33,510 bases of DNA from an uncultured Collinsella sp. (GCA_902496645.1 CABVBR010000010.1:1-33510); one strand, 5' to 3'; counted from the stretch's first letter, positions 23,309 to 32,400 are shown. Notes: generated by a model not told the origin, from the sequence alone. Made by a program: numbers and translations.

Positions 23309-24444
23309 AAAGGCTTTCGCTGCAATGGCGCATAACGATTATGACGGCACTGCTCACGTGTGCGGCATGCGTGCTGACGAACTGCCTGGTCGGCTATACG
23401 GGCATGCGCTACATGGATGCCATCGGCAGCAACATCTCGGCCTTTAACGCAACCGGCGAAGATTCGCTCCGGGCGTTCGACCCAACGAAAGCAGCCCTCG
23501 ATGACAAGGTCACGATCGTCGTAAACGACGCACAGGAGTCTTTTGGCACGACAGCCTGGTACATCACGGCTGGAGTCACACTCCTTGGCGGAGCGCTGGC
23601 ATACTTTGTGAGCGGCCGTGCACTCAAACCGCTACGGGCTTTTGCAGCTCAGGTTGAGCGTGTGCAACCTGACAACCTAAGCGAAATCAGACTCAGTGAA
23701 GATGTGCCCACCGAGCTACAACGATGCAGCGCCTCTTTCAACGACATGATCGCTCGTCTTGGCGAAGGGTTCTCTGCACAGCGTCAGTTTACCGGCAACG
23801 CCGCACACGAGCTGCGCACCCCGCTCGCCCTTATGCAAGCACAGATTGAACTATTCATTTCCGAGCGCTCCGGTTTGCAACCCGAAACAGCCGAGCTGCT
23901 CGGCCTGCTACAAGAACAAACCGAGCGCATGTCGCGGATGACCAAGGTGTTGCTCGAGATGAGTGAGCTGCGCAGCGTTCCTTGCGAGGACGATGTGGAA
24001 CTTGGTCCCTTGTCCGAAGAGGTCCTCACCGACCTTGCGCCACTTGCCGAAAACAAGGGCATAGCCCTCAATTGTGCTGGAGACGCTTTAGTAATCGGGA
24101 GCGACACGCTCCTCTATCGGCTGGTGTTTAACCTGGTCGAAAATGCCATCCATTACAGCCGCCCCGGCTCGACTGTCAACGTCTCCATCTGCGACAACGA
24201 CAGCCACGTGTTCCTGCGAGTCGAGGACCAGGGTCCGGGAATACCCAAGCAGTACCGAGAGAGCATCTTCCAGCCGTTCTTTCGCCTGGATAAATCCCGC
24301 AGCAGGGCATACGGCGGCGCAGGACTCGGGCTAGCGCTCGTTTGGGAGATTGCAGCGCTTCACGGTGGCGCCGTAGAGGTCGAAGAAAGTTCCGAGGACG
24401 GGACCGCGATGCTCGTGACCCTCTCAAAGGGGGCCACCACGTGA
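23305..24444 (+). CDS. Sensor histidine kinase, partner of the OmpR-type regulator
   Basis: A 379-residue membrane kinase with two helices (about 8-30 and 90-112) around a short extracytoplasmic loop of about 60 residues. A HAMP-like linker is followed by HisKA (AAHELRTPLALM, His168) and HATPase (N-box LVENAIHYS, DQGPGI, F-box FFRLDKSRS, G2 GGAGLGLAL). The small sensor loop without a known fold suggests sensing within the membrane or through a partner protein. Two cysteines sit near the outer end of the first helix (TCAACVLTNC), which would suit redox sensing (inference). The 4-bp overlap with the regulator gene gives coupled translation. Confidence 0.94.
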   Translation: MKRLSLQWRITIMTALLTCAACVLTNCLVGYTGMRYMDAIGSNISAFNATGEDSLRAFDPTKAALDDKVTIVVNDAQESFGTTAWYITAGVTLLGGALAYFVSGRALKPLRAFAAQVERVQPDNLSEIRLSEDVPTELQRCSASFNDMIARLGEGFSAQRQFTGNAAHELRTPLALMQAQIELFISERSGLQPETAELLGLLQEQTERMSRMTKVLLEMSELRSVPCEDDVELGPLSEEVLTDLAPLAENKGIALNCAGDALVIGSDTLLYRLVFNLVENAIHYSRPGSTVNVSICDNDSHVFLRVEDQGPGIPKQYRESIFQPFFRLDKSRSRAYGGAGLGLALVWEIAALHGGAVEVEESSEDGTAMLVTLSKGATT

Positions 24445-24445
24445 T

Positions 24446-24768
24446 CCGACTGTCCAGGGGTCCCACTCGGCATTGTGAAACGCGTCCCAAAACTTGGACA
24501 TGAGAAATGGGAGGCAGTTCGCATCTATGCCGAGGACGAAGTCCTGGCGGGGATTCAGGATGCGCAGAGGAAGCTTACGGCAGAAAACCCCGACAGAGTC
24601 GTGACCGTCGGCGGCAACTGCATGGTGTCGCTTGCCCTCTTCGATTACCTGCACGGGAAATACGAGAACGTTGGAATCGTCTGGATCTATGCGCATCCGG
24701 ATGTATCCACGCTGAATGATGGCTACCCCAACGCTCACGCCATGGTACTTGGCAGCCTTTTGGGAGAA
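24446..24768 (+). pseudogene. Arginase-family fragment, truncated at both ends
   Basis: The reading frame from about 24446 to 24768 matches the middle of arginase-family proteins: RVVTVGGNCMVSLALFDYL, then VGIVWIYAHPDVST and NAHAMVLGSLLGE. The first third and the C-terminal half are missing. Two metal-ligand positions are altered by what would be single-base changes: GGNC where GGDC or GGDH is usual, and YAHPD for DAHPD. No ribosome site precedes the first possible start (GTG 24475). It begins directly after the kinase stop and ends at a junction with an opposing gene fragment near 24767. Confidence 0.65.
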
Positions 24769-25051
24769 AGTCATCCTGGTCTTCGGCGGCAAATAACGCG
24801 AATGTCCGCAGGCAGACTCCAACCTGTGCGCGGAGAAGCTGGGCGACGCAAACAAGATTCCTCGACTCGAGCAAGGAGATGAATCCGTCTATCAGTCTCA
24901 TCGTATACTCAGAGGAGGATGCCAGATATAGATCCCATTGGGTAAAGTCGCCGTTCATGAAGGGAATCACTGCATTGCGCTCGGCGACTCTCAAGGCACT
25001 CAGGCTTTCTTCTATTTTCTCAGCTTCTTGTTTGAACTGTTCGCTATCCAA
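24767..25051 (-). pseudogene. 5' fragment of an unidentified gene, truncated at a recombination junction
   Basis: About 95 residues from a TTG at 25051 look like real coding sequence: QFKQEAEKIEESLSAL, then RLIDGFISLLESRNLVCVA and LLRAQVGVCLRTFALFAAED. This resembles a group of uncharacterised helical proteins with a LIE.RN....LLR.Q....R.FA.F pattern. Similarity stops at about residue 95, where the opposite strand turns into the arginase fragment, so the rest of the gene was lost. The start lacks a strong ribosome site. Confidence 0.5.
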
Positions 25052-25244
25052 AATGCCCCCAAATGCCGGCTTCTCAACAAATCAGAAAAAGCAAGAGAGA
25101 CAGAGATTAGGTTCATGCTCCACTGAACCCGCGCTTCCAGCCGAGGTACTCCTCCAAAAGTTCGACAAACGTCTAATAGTACGACATCCGCCGAACAGTC
25201 GGGGGTACATACCACTACAGAAGGCCCACGGAACGGGGGGCGAG
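25052..25244. other. Non-coding remnant sequence at the start of the high-GC block
   Basis: No complete gene is visible. On the minus strand about 18 codons (25131-25185, VELLEEYLGW then KRGF) end in a stop and look like the tail of a lost gene, but I cannot name it. GC content rises sharply from about 25220. Confidence 0.3.
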
Positions 25245-25325
25245 ATGGTTGGCGACGGGTTCAAGGCACTCTCCGGCCCCACGCGCCGCCAGGGAGGGCG
25301 TCGGGAGGGAGGCCGTAATGGGTGA
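25245..25325 (+). pseudogene. ArsR/SdpR-type regulator remnant with internal deletion
   Basis: A 26-codon frame begins MVGDGFKALSGPTRRQ, the N-terminal signature of ArsR/SdpR-family winged-helix repressors (F.ALS.PTRR). It then jumps to a short glycine/arginine-rich tail whose TGA overlaps the ATG of the next gene. The simplest reading is that the DNA-binding core was deleted in frame while the gene end and its coupling to the next gene remained. Confidence 0.45.
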
Positions 25326-25767
25326 GAAGGGCGAGCGGCCGGAGCGGGTGTTCCCCGGCAGGACAGACCCGTGGTTCATAGCGGCCATGGTGATTGTGGC
25401 GGGCGGTTTATCCGCGGCGTGTATCGCGTGTTTCCTGAGCTCGAGTCCCGCGCTCCTATGGGGCTGGCTCGCGCTGCCGCCCATCCCGGCCCTCGTGGCC
25501 CTGGCTGCCCTTCCCGTCCGCAGCAATCGCCTCGAGCTCTACGGCGACCGCCTCGTCGTCGTGTACGCTGGGACGCGTTCGGTGATACCCTACGCCCACG
25601 TGCGGGGCGTCCGGCGCACCAGGACGCTCTGGGCGGGGACGGCCAACTCGCTCGACCGCGTCTACATCGAGGCGCCCTACGACGGCGACGCCATCGTCTC
25701 GGTCAGAGACAACGACGCCCTCGTGGCGGAGCTGGGACGCAGGTGCGGCCTTGGGCCCGGCGCCTGA
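25318..25767 (+). CDS. Membrane protein with PH-like (bPH_6-type) domain
   Basis: A 149-residue protein. Two hydrophobic segments (about 20-42 and 45-66) are followed by a soluble domain reading LELYGDRLVVVYAGTRSVIPYAHVRGVRR, with NSLDRVYIEA and VSVRDNDALVAELGRR, the pattern of small bacterial PH-like domains in membrane proteins. GGAGG six bases before the ATG supports this start, which overlaps the ArsR remnant by 8 bp. Its GC content is much higher than in the flanking kinase genes. Function unknown. Confidence 0.65.
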   Translation: MGEKGERPERVFPGRTDPWFIAAMVIVAGGLSAACIACFLSSSPALLWGWLALPPIPALVALAALPVRSNRLELYGDRLVVVYAGTRSVIPYAHVRGVRRTRTLWAGTANSLDRVYIEAPYDGDAIVSVRDNDALVAELGRRCGLGPGA

Positions 25768-25787
25768 CGCCCCGAAAGGAGGAGAGG

Positions 25788-25901
25788 ATGGACGTCCCGC
25801 ACTGGCCCTACTGGAGGAAGTATTCCCTCGGCGGCACGCAGGTCTGGTACGCGGACTGGGGCGACTGCCCCTTCGACACTGGGCTACATGAGCCCAGTTG
25901 A
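25788..25901 (+). pseudogene. 5' end of a gene cut off by an IS3 remnant
   Basis: AAAGGAGGAGAGG directly before ATG 25788 is one of the best ribosome sites of the window. The frame (MDVPHWPYWRKYSLGG, then TQVWYADWGDCPFD) is only about 30 codons long before it runs into an IS transposase tail at 25879 and stops at 25901. It belongs to the operon of the PH-like gene, 20 bp upstream. The product is not recognised. Confidence 0.5.
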
Positions 25902-25950
25902 GTTCAGGAACGCAGGGCCGTCCCTGTAAAAATTGTTTAAGCAACCGTTG
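25879..25950 (+). mobile_element. Remnant of an IS3-family element (transposase C-terminus and element end)
   Basis: The frame 25879-25929 translates to LGYMSPVEFRNAGPSL followed by TAA. This is the characteristic C-terminal end of IS3-family OrfB transposases (LG..SP.E/QYR). About 20-25 bases of AT-rich sequence follow, as expected for the IS end, before ABC-ATPase coding sequence begins on the other strand. Everything else of the element is missing. Both flanking genes are truncated exactly here. Confidence 0.65.
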
Positions 25951-26254
25951 CAAATCCATTCTCCCGCGCGGAGAGCCCCGGGTAGGCCGAGCTCGCGTCG
26001 GGCATGTAGCCCATACGCCTCCGGGCGGCGGCAAGCCCGCGCGCGCCGCGCTCGCCGAACAGCTCAACCGAGCCCGAGCTGGGGCTGGCGGTGCCAGTGA
26101 CGATACAGATGAGCGTTGACTTCCCGGCGCCGTTCTCGCCGATGAGCCCGTAGACGCGCCCCGCCTTGAGGGCGAGGTCGATGGGGCCGAGGACGGTCCT
26201 CCCGCGGTACGCCTTCGTGACCCCGTGAAGGTGGAGAGGCACGGCTGTCGTCAT
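25937..26254 (-). pseudogene. Truncated ABC transporter ATP-binding protein
   Basis: A good N-terminal half of an ABC ATPase: LHLHGVTKAYRGRTVLGPID, Walker A GENGAGKST, and MGYMPDASSAYPGLSAREN where the Q-loop region lies. After residue 98 the frame enters IS-end sequence and stops. The LSGGQ signature, Walker B and all later motifs are absent, so the product cannot be a working ATPase. AGGAGA precedes the ATG. It is the last gene of the PadR-DUF1700 operon. Confidence 0.8.
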
Positions 26255-26416
26255 TGCGTTCTTTTCTCCTCGGATGGATTTTGGGTATGTGTCATGGGCC
26301 CCCGCGCGGCGCTGAGAGCGAATCGGCGCAGGCTTGAGACCAGTTGCGCTGGAGCCGAGGTTCGGGTTTCGCCGCCTTACGCAGCTTGGCGGACGGAGCG
26401 CCCGGGCTCGCCGCCC

Positions 26417-26671
26417 CTAGGGCGCGGTGGGGTCCGCGACGTTGGAGGTGTCGATCTCGCCCAGATTGGCGAGCTGGCTGATGAACGGGATACTCTCGTG
26501 TTCGTCCACCTCGACGCCGCCGAGCACGATGGTGCTGTCGCGCGTATCGATTTGGGTTGTGAACACGGCCGGATCGAAGCCCGAGGCGATAAAGCCAATG
26601 CCCGCGAGGACAACACCCGCGGCAACGAGCCCGCCCGCCACAGCGAGGTAGATCTTCTTCGCGCTGGTCAT
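26417..26671 (-). CDS. Small membrane-anchored protein in PadR-DUF1700 operon
   Basis: An 84-residue protein with one N-terminal helix (about 8-30) and a short exposed domain (FTTQIDTRDSTIVLGGVEVD). PadR-DUF1700 operons commonly continue with a DUF4097-type membrane-anchored protein. The N-terminal helix and the following beta-like stretch fit the start of such a protein, but it is far shorter, so it may be truncated. AGGAG eight bases before ATG 26671 sets the start. The 160 bp before the ABC fragment contain nothing recognisable. Confidence 0.5.
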   Translation of the reverse strand: MTSAKKIYLAVAGGLVAAGVVLAGIGFIASGFDPAVFTTQIDTRDSTIVLGGVEVDEHESIPFISQLANLGEIDTSNVADPTAP

Positions 26672-26686
26672 GGTACTCACTCCTTT

Positions 26687-27310
26687 CTACGCTGCGAGAT
26701 GCGCGGCAGTGCCGCCCTTCTCGCCCTTACCCTTCCAGAAAGGCGAGGCGGCCTTCCTCGCCCAGAGCGCCGAGAGGCGCGCAATTTGTTTTGAGGCGGC
26801 CCAAGCACCAGCACCAACGAAGATCGCCACGCCGGCGAGGCCGAGCCCCACGCCCGCCGAGGCGAGGGCGTACGGGAAGTGGCCGATGGTGACGCCGCTT
26901 ACGGCAAACAGGAGCCCAACTACGCCCGCGCCCCCGAGTGCCGCCGCGACGATCCACACGCAGAGCGCCAGCACCCAGATGCAGATATAGACCGTGACGG
27001 CCACGGCGGCGAAGGCGGCGAGCAGCGGCACCCACACCGGGGAGCCCACGATGGTCAGCACCCACAGCAGCGCGGTGCTGCGCCGGCGCGTCCTCGCGAT
27101 CGCGCGCGGCACGGCGGGCAGGTCGTCGAGCGTGGCCTCGGCAACCTCGCCGGGGGCGCCCATGGCGGCCACGGCCTCCTCCTCGCTCATGCCGTCCTCC
27201 ATGCGGTCGGCGATGGCCTCCGCATAGAACGCCTTGGTCTCCTCCACCTGCTCGGCCGGCAGGCAGGCGAGCAGCTCGCCCAACCGGCCCAGAAACTCAT
27301 CGCGCGTCAT
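26687..27310 (-). CDS. DUF1700 (HAAS-domain) membrane protein
   Basis: A 207-residue protein. The N-terminal 65 residues are the HAAS/DUF1700 helical module: MTRDEFLGRLGELLACLP, then FYAEAIADRMEDGMSEEEAV and AAMGAPGEVA. Several hydrophobic segments follow (about 82-175), then a short basic tail. This module typically accompanies PadR regulators and is thought to act in envelope-stress responses. GAGGGG seven bases before ATG 27310 sets the start, which overlaps the PadR gene by 14 bp. GC content is very high. Confidence 0.85.
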   Translation of the reverse strand: MTRDEFLGRLGELLACLPAEQVEETKAFYAEAIADRMEDGMSEEEAVAAMGAPGEVAEATLDDLPAVPRAIARTRRRSTALLWVLTIVGSPVWVPLLAAFAAVAVTVYICIWVLALCVWIVAAALGGAGVVGLLFAVSGVTIGHFPYALASAGVGLGLAGVAIFVGAGAWAASKQIARLSALWARKAASPFWKGKGEKGGTAAHLAA

Positions 27311-27617
27311 GGTGCGCCCCCTCAACGTATGCGTAAATCTCCCGTACGGACGGCCACTCGGCCAGGAACTCCTCGATGCGCGCTCGCCCGTCGTCCGTGA
27401 TGCGGTAGTACCGGCGCAGCCGCCCGTTGTGCTCGGCGGAGCGCGCCGTGATGCACCCGGCCTTCTCCAGGCGCTTGAGCAGCGGGTAGAGCGTCGACTC
27501 CGTGAGCCCTATGCTCGCCGGCACGTCCTTCACGATCTGGTAGCCGTAGGACTCCTCGCCGGAAATGGCCGCGAGCACGCAGGCCTCCAGGAAGCCGCGC
27601 TTCATCTGGGCCTCCAT
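27297..27617 (-). CDS. PadR-family transcriptional regulator
   Basis: A 106-residue winged-helix regulator of the short PadR type. Landmarks are MKRGFLEACVLAAIS, EESYGYQIVKDV, the recognition helix region GLTESTLYPLLKRLEKAG, the wing GRLRRYYRITDDGR, and a single C-terminal dimerisation helix. AGGAGG seven bases before ATG 27617 sets the start. The frame upstream of this ATG is not conserved. It probably represses its own operon (DUF1700, small membrane protein, ABC ATPase) from the AT-rich promoter just upstream. Confidence 0.9.
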   Translation of the reverse strand: MEAQMKRGFLEACVLAAISGEESYGYQIVKDVPASIGLTESTLYPLLKRLEKAGCITARSAEHNGRLRRYYRITDDGRARIEEFLAEWPSVREIYAYVEGAHHDAR

Positions 27618-27638
27618 CCGCACACCTCCTCTCGTCAT

Positions 27639-27668
27639 ATACTATGCTATACACACTATACGATGCAA
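27639..27668 (-). promoter_or_regulatory. Promoter of the PadR operon with repeated CTATAC motifs
   Basis: On the minus strand, TTGCAT (27668-27663) and TAGTAT (27644-27639) are 18 bp apart. The spacer, read on the + strand, holds two direct CTATAC copies (27647-27652 and 27656-27661) in an AT-rich island within GC-rich DNA. Such an island over the promoter is a plausible PadR binding region. Confidence 0.45.
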
Positions 27669-27749
27669 GGTATTAGACGTCAACTCTCATCGCGAAGATT
27701 CTCCGGCCCCTGCGCGCTGCGAACGTGATGTTGCGGGGCGGTTGGCATT

Positions 27750-28130
27750 ATGCATGAAACGTCAAGTAACGCTCTTTTGACCCACTTCCACTCGGCCCCA
27801 TATGCCTTGTACAACGCCCCCTTCGACCTCGGGTTCAAGAGAGCCGCTAGGCTGGACGTGCCGGACGGTAAGGTCCTGGACGCCATGGTGGACTTCTCCG
27901 ATACCATGCGGGTCATGGGTCTACGTCGATGGAGGCCCACGCACGCGGCAGGGCTCGCCCGTCACCGCTGGTCGCCGGACGGTCCCCACGCCCCGCTCGC
28001 CAACGCGCAGGCGACAGCAGCAGTCCAGCGCTGGCTGGAGACGACGGAATGCCCAGAAGATGCGTTTCCCATCGCTGCGGCAGAGCTTTTTACAGGGGTG
28101 GCAATTATTCCTAATGTCGAGGTCATCTAG
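27750..28130 (+). pseudogene. Degenerate 3'-5' exonuclease (DnaQ-like) fragment
   Basis: The 126-codon frame resembles the C-terminal two thirds of DnaQ/RNase T-type exonucleases: ALYNAPFDLGFKRAA, VLDAMVDFSD, RRWRPTHAAGLARHRW, and GPHAPLANAQATAAVQRWL. The N-terminal part with the first Asp-x-Glu motif is missing. The last catalytic Asp of the H..LAD..AT motif is Asn (LANAQAT), a single-base change. No clear ribosome site precedes ATG 27750. It is therefore probably inactive. Confidence 0.55.
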
Positions 28131-28273
28131 GCTTTGGTGGCCACCTTGGGAGCATCGCCAATAGACTCTTCCTTTATACGTTCGGCATAATCGTAGGCGA
28201 TACCCACAAATTCCAGTCCCGAGCAACAGGAGTACAATTGCTGCTAATGTTGCCACCTGATGGGAGATGGAAG

Positions 28274-29278
28274 ATGGACTGCGATGGCTACCCATGCGTT
28301 CCCATGCCGTTGATGTGTACCGCCTTTGTGCCGGGGCAGATTGACGCTGCGGTTGCAGGCATTTCCGACCCCGATTCGCGCGCCATTGCCACGGCAGAAG
28401 CGCTGTACTTTCGCGGACAGGCCACCCTCGCCGCCGAGACAGCACGCCCCCATCTTGACGCCACCGACCCCGCACTGCGCTATTCCGCATGCTTTATCTG
28501 CGGATATGCCAGTCTGTCGCTCAACCGTATCGCCGATGCCCGCCGTTGCCTTGCGGGCATCCTCGATACGCCAACTGACGAGGAATCGCCCGCCGTCCAC
28601 GCCACGCATATCCTGTTCGCCTCGGCCGCGAGCGTCCTTCTGCACTTGCCTTCCCCGTATTCCGCCGAAGAGTTTTATCCGCTTGCGGCGCATCTGCCCG
28701 AAGGCCTGCGCCTGTTCGCCAGCTATGTGATGGCGCATGCCCTGTACCTGCGCGGCGAATATGGCCGCAGTCTGGGCATGGCGGAAAACGCCCTGATCAT
28801 GAAACAGGGAAGTTATCCGATCTCGGAACTGTTCCTGCACCTGGCAGCTTCCATGGCATGCATGAGCCTCAAGGACATCGACGCCGCAAAAACGCACTTC
28901 GGAGCCGCTTGGGACATTGCGCGCCCCGACGGCCTTATCGAGCTCATCGGCGAGCACCACGGCCTTTTGCAGGGGCTTATCGAGGCATGCCTAAAAACGC
29001 AATACCCTGACGACTTCGCGCGCATCATCGAGATCACGTACCGCTTCAGCTACGGCTGGCGGCGCATCCACAACCCCGATTCGGGCGAGGATGTGGCCGA
29101 CGATCTAACGACCACGGAGTTCACCATGGCCATGCTCGCCTGCCGCGGGTGGACCAATGCCGAAATCGCTCGTCATATGGGTGTGTCGCCGGGCACCGTC
29201 AAAAACCGACTATCCGGCGTATACGCAAAGCTTGGCATCGGCACACGCGCCGAACTGGTCGCGCATATGTTGCGTTAG
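28274..29278 (+). CDS. LuxR-type transcriptional regulator with helical repeat sensor region
   Basis: A 334-residue regulator. Residues 1-265 are all-helical and look like tetratricopeptide-type repeats (ATAEALYFRGQATLAAETA, then ALYLRGEYGRSLGMAENAL). The C-terminal 60 residues are a LuxR/GerE helix-turn-helix: LTTTEFTMAMLACRGWTNAE, IARHMGVSPGTVKNRLSGVY, AKLGI. There is no receiver domain or nucleotide-binding site. GGGAG seven bases before ATG 28274 is preferred over the in-frame ATG at 28238. The giant Tat-exported protein gene begins 156 bp downstream on the same strand and is a likely target. Confidence 0.88.
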   Translation: MDCDGYPCVPMPLMCTAFVPGQIDAAVAGISDPDSRAIATAEALYFRGQATLAAETARPHLDATDPALRYSACFICGYASLSLNRIADARRCLAGILDTPTDEESPAVHATHILFASAASVLLHLPSPYSAEEFYPLAAHLPEGLRLFASYVMAHALYLRGEYGRSLGMAENALIMKQGSYPISELFLHLAASMACMSLKDIDAAKTHFGAAWDIARPDGLIELIGEHHGLLQGLIEACLKTQYPDDFARIIEITYRFSYGWRRIHNPDSGEDVADDLTTTEFTMAMLACRGWTNAEIARHMGVSPGTVKNRLSGVYAKLGIGTRAELVAHMLR

Positions 29279-29434
29279 CGACCGGGCTGCCAAGCGCATC
29301 GAACGCGCTCCGGGGCCTGGCGCTTTCGCGCGCTCAAATTGGACATTTTGGCCATCGAACGGCACTACCGCCACGGGGCACCTTCTCGCAAAATTGGATT
29401 ATTTCCTCCGATGTTTGCGGGATGGGAGCCAAAG

Positions 29435-32400
29435 ATGCTTGATCGCCGTTCGTTACTTGTTGCCGGAGCGTCCTCGCTGGCGAGCATTATGTTGCCGCGC
29501 GTGCCGGGAAGCGCAAACGCCTTCATATTGCCGTTCGCGCCCACCGCAGCCTATGCCGACGAAAAAGATCCCTTCAGGGTGCTCGTTCTCTCGCGCACCA
29601 TGTTTGGTGTGGTCGTGGTCGACGTCGCCAATAAGAATACGCCCATCGCAGGTGCCCAGGTCACGCTCGCATCGCGCTATGCCGCAGACAAGCAGCTCAC
29701 CGCCACGACCGATGACGAGGGCACGGCCATCTTTGAGGTCGCGCCGCTTTCGGAAGGCTACGTGGACGAGGCAACGCTCCTTGACGCGTACGACTTTAAC
29801 GGCGGCATCTCCATTAGCATGGCGGGCTACCGTGATGTCGAGATTCCCCTTGCGCGTATCCAGGGCGGCACCGCCATAACCGCACCCACGCGTCCGCTTT
29901 CCGACGGCGAGCCGTACTTCCGCCAGCTCACGTTCGACGAATGGGACATCCAGTACGCCGACGCCACGTTTATGGCAATGCCAGCGGACGAAGCAGCAAA
30001 CGACCAACCCGACACGCACGCCTTTACCGTTCAGGCACATCTGCCACAGGGCGGGCAGGCAACATTGCATATCAATAAAGTGATGCCCGCTGCGGGCAGC
30101 TCACCCGAAACCGTCACGCAGATTGGCCAAGTCAAGGCCAGCGCATCGGGCGCGGATAATCTGGCGACGTTCACGCTCGAAGACAAGTTCCTCGATGCAG
30201 CGTCGAGCCTTCTGGAAGAAGGATGCAAGTTACGCTTTGTCCTCGACTACCAGGGCAAGACCTATACACTCTCCTCCCCCATGGCCGTTGTCACTGCGCC
30301 GGCCGCAAAGGCGGAATCGGGCTCGACCACTATCGTCCCCACTACCATGGACCAAGAGATCACTCCGTTTGATTTCCCCGCGGCGTTTCCCGGCATCGGC
30401 GGCAATAAGTTCACGTGCTGGATGCCCACATTTCCAATCCTCTTCGATTTCTCGTTTGCTGGATACGTGCTGTTTGGCGGAGGATACAAACCAGCCAGCT
30501 ATATGAACGATTCGGGCAACCCTGATCCGGAATACTGGAAGAAATCGCCGCGCGAGTCGGGCGCCAAGCAGGCAAACCGCTACCTCGACGAGATGGAGGG
30601 GAAGTGGAATCAGTACAAGAGTATGAGTGCCGGTTCGGGTACCGATCCAAGAAACACCAAGCTCCTTCGCCACCATTGCACGCTGCTGTTCACGATGGAT
30701 ATCGCCACACAGCTGTACGGCTCGCTTGCCTTCGATTGGGTGGGCAAAACCTGGGGCGACAACAACGACCCCGCATACGGCAATATTAAGGCCCTCTTCC
30801 AGGTAAGAACCGACCTCAATTGGACCGAGCAGTTTACCCTAGGACCGGTGCCGTTTTTCCTAAACGTCAACCCCTGGGTGCTGGCAAAACTGGCGCTCGC
30901 CGTGGGTGCCCACACACACGGCAGCGGCGCGGCGTTTTTTAAAAACATTTCGCTCGACTATTCAAACACGTCGGGCTCGTTCACCATCCAGATCGGGCTT
31001 GCCGTCACCTTTGGCGCCGGCGTTGCAGGCGTCGCTTCGTCTGCCGTGCGCGGCGCCGCATCCCTCACGCTGTTCATTGGGTACGAGAAGGCAGATGGAC
31101 ACCAGCTTCCACGACTGCGCGTGGGTGCGGACGTTGATGTCGATGTGATACTCCAGTTTGTGATGTTCAAGTGGACCACCAAGGCTTGGTCGGGGTCGTG
31201 GCCCACACTCCTCGATTCGTGGAATATGTCGGTGAACAATGGCAACCAGTATGTGCTCCAGCGCTCTGAGCTCGCATTGGGTGGAGATACGCCTTACACG
31301 TTGGATGCCTGCTTCGGCACGCCCGGCAACATCGAGGCGGGCGGCGTGCCGCAATTTATCGCATCGGCCACCATCGTCACCAACGCCGAGCTGCTCGCAC
31401 GCGCCGAGGTTAAGGCCACTGCCGTAAACGCCGCGCCTGTCGTGCGCGATTGGGATCAAGCGGTCACGCGCATTGAGCTCGAGGCGGATGCAGAAAGCGA
31501 CGACACGGGACAGATCGAGCATTTCGTCCATGCACTGATAGAGAACGACGAAAACGCCGCGCCGATGTATGCGTACACCCATATCGGGCAGGCGAAGGAC
31601 GCCGCTGCGGACCCCAACGCCAATTCTGCCGGCGTGTCGGAAGACGAGCGTGGCGGTATCAAGCCCTCGAACGACAACGTGCTGTTTACTGGCGTGCTCA
31701 GCGAAGCTCACATGAAGCTGGCAATGATTGCCGGCGTAGAATGCCTGTTCCGTATCGCCTCGGTGCGCTACGGCGACAATGGCCGCTCGCGCCTGGTGGT
31801 GCACACAAAGGCAAACGGCACGTGGTCCGCTCCCGCGCCCGTGGACTTTCCCCTTGGGTTTGGCGAGGGCGACGTGGAGCGCGACGGCATATACGATTAC
31901 GACTTCGACGTGGTGGAATATGCGGACGGAAGAGGAAACCGGGACGCCTACGTGTTGCTGGTCTCGGGCGAGCGACGCGACGGCGATAGTACCCTTTTCG
32001 ATACGGCAAGCACATCCGGCATACTGTCCGTCGTGCGCCTGCGCATAAGCAACGACGGAGTTCGCGTGGTGTCGCATACGTCATGGCGCAGCATCTCGCG
32101 CGGCCGCTTGCAAGAGGATGGCTACCATTGCCTGCAGTGCCCGCGTATCACGGTGGGCAAGACGCTGGTCGACGGGCGCCTGTCGGGTGCCTACCTCCAC
32201 CGCCGCGGAACCACCGCAGAGAAGGCGCTGGGCAGCGAGGCAGAGGTCGCGCTCGAATGCTTTACCCTGTGGTCGGATGTGTCGGGCGACAGCCTCACGT
32301 TCCGTCAGGTTCTCCGCTTTCCGCAAGCACCGTCGAGCATCGAGTTGGGCGCACCCGAGAACGTCAACGGCAAAATGGTGGTACCCGTTGCATACGAAAC

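Noticed and set aside
30962..32077. 371-residue minus-strand frame and other frames in 29.4-33.5 kb
   Set aside because: All overlap the continuous + strand frame from 29435, which has a ribosome site, an export signal and domain-like sequence.
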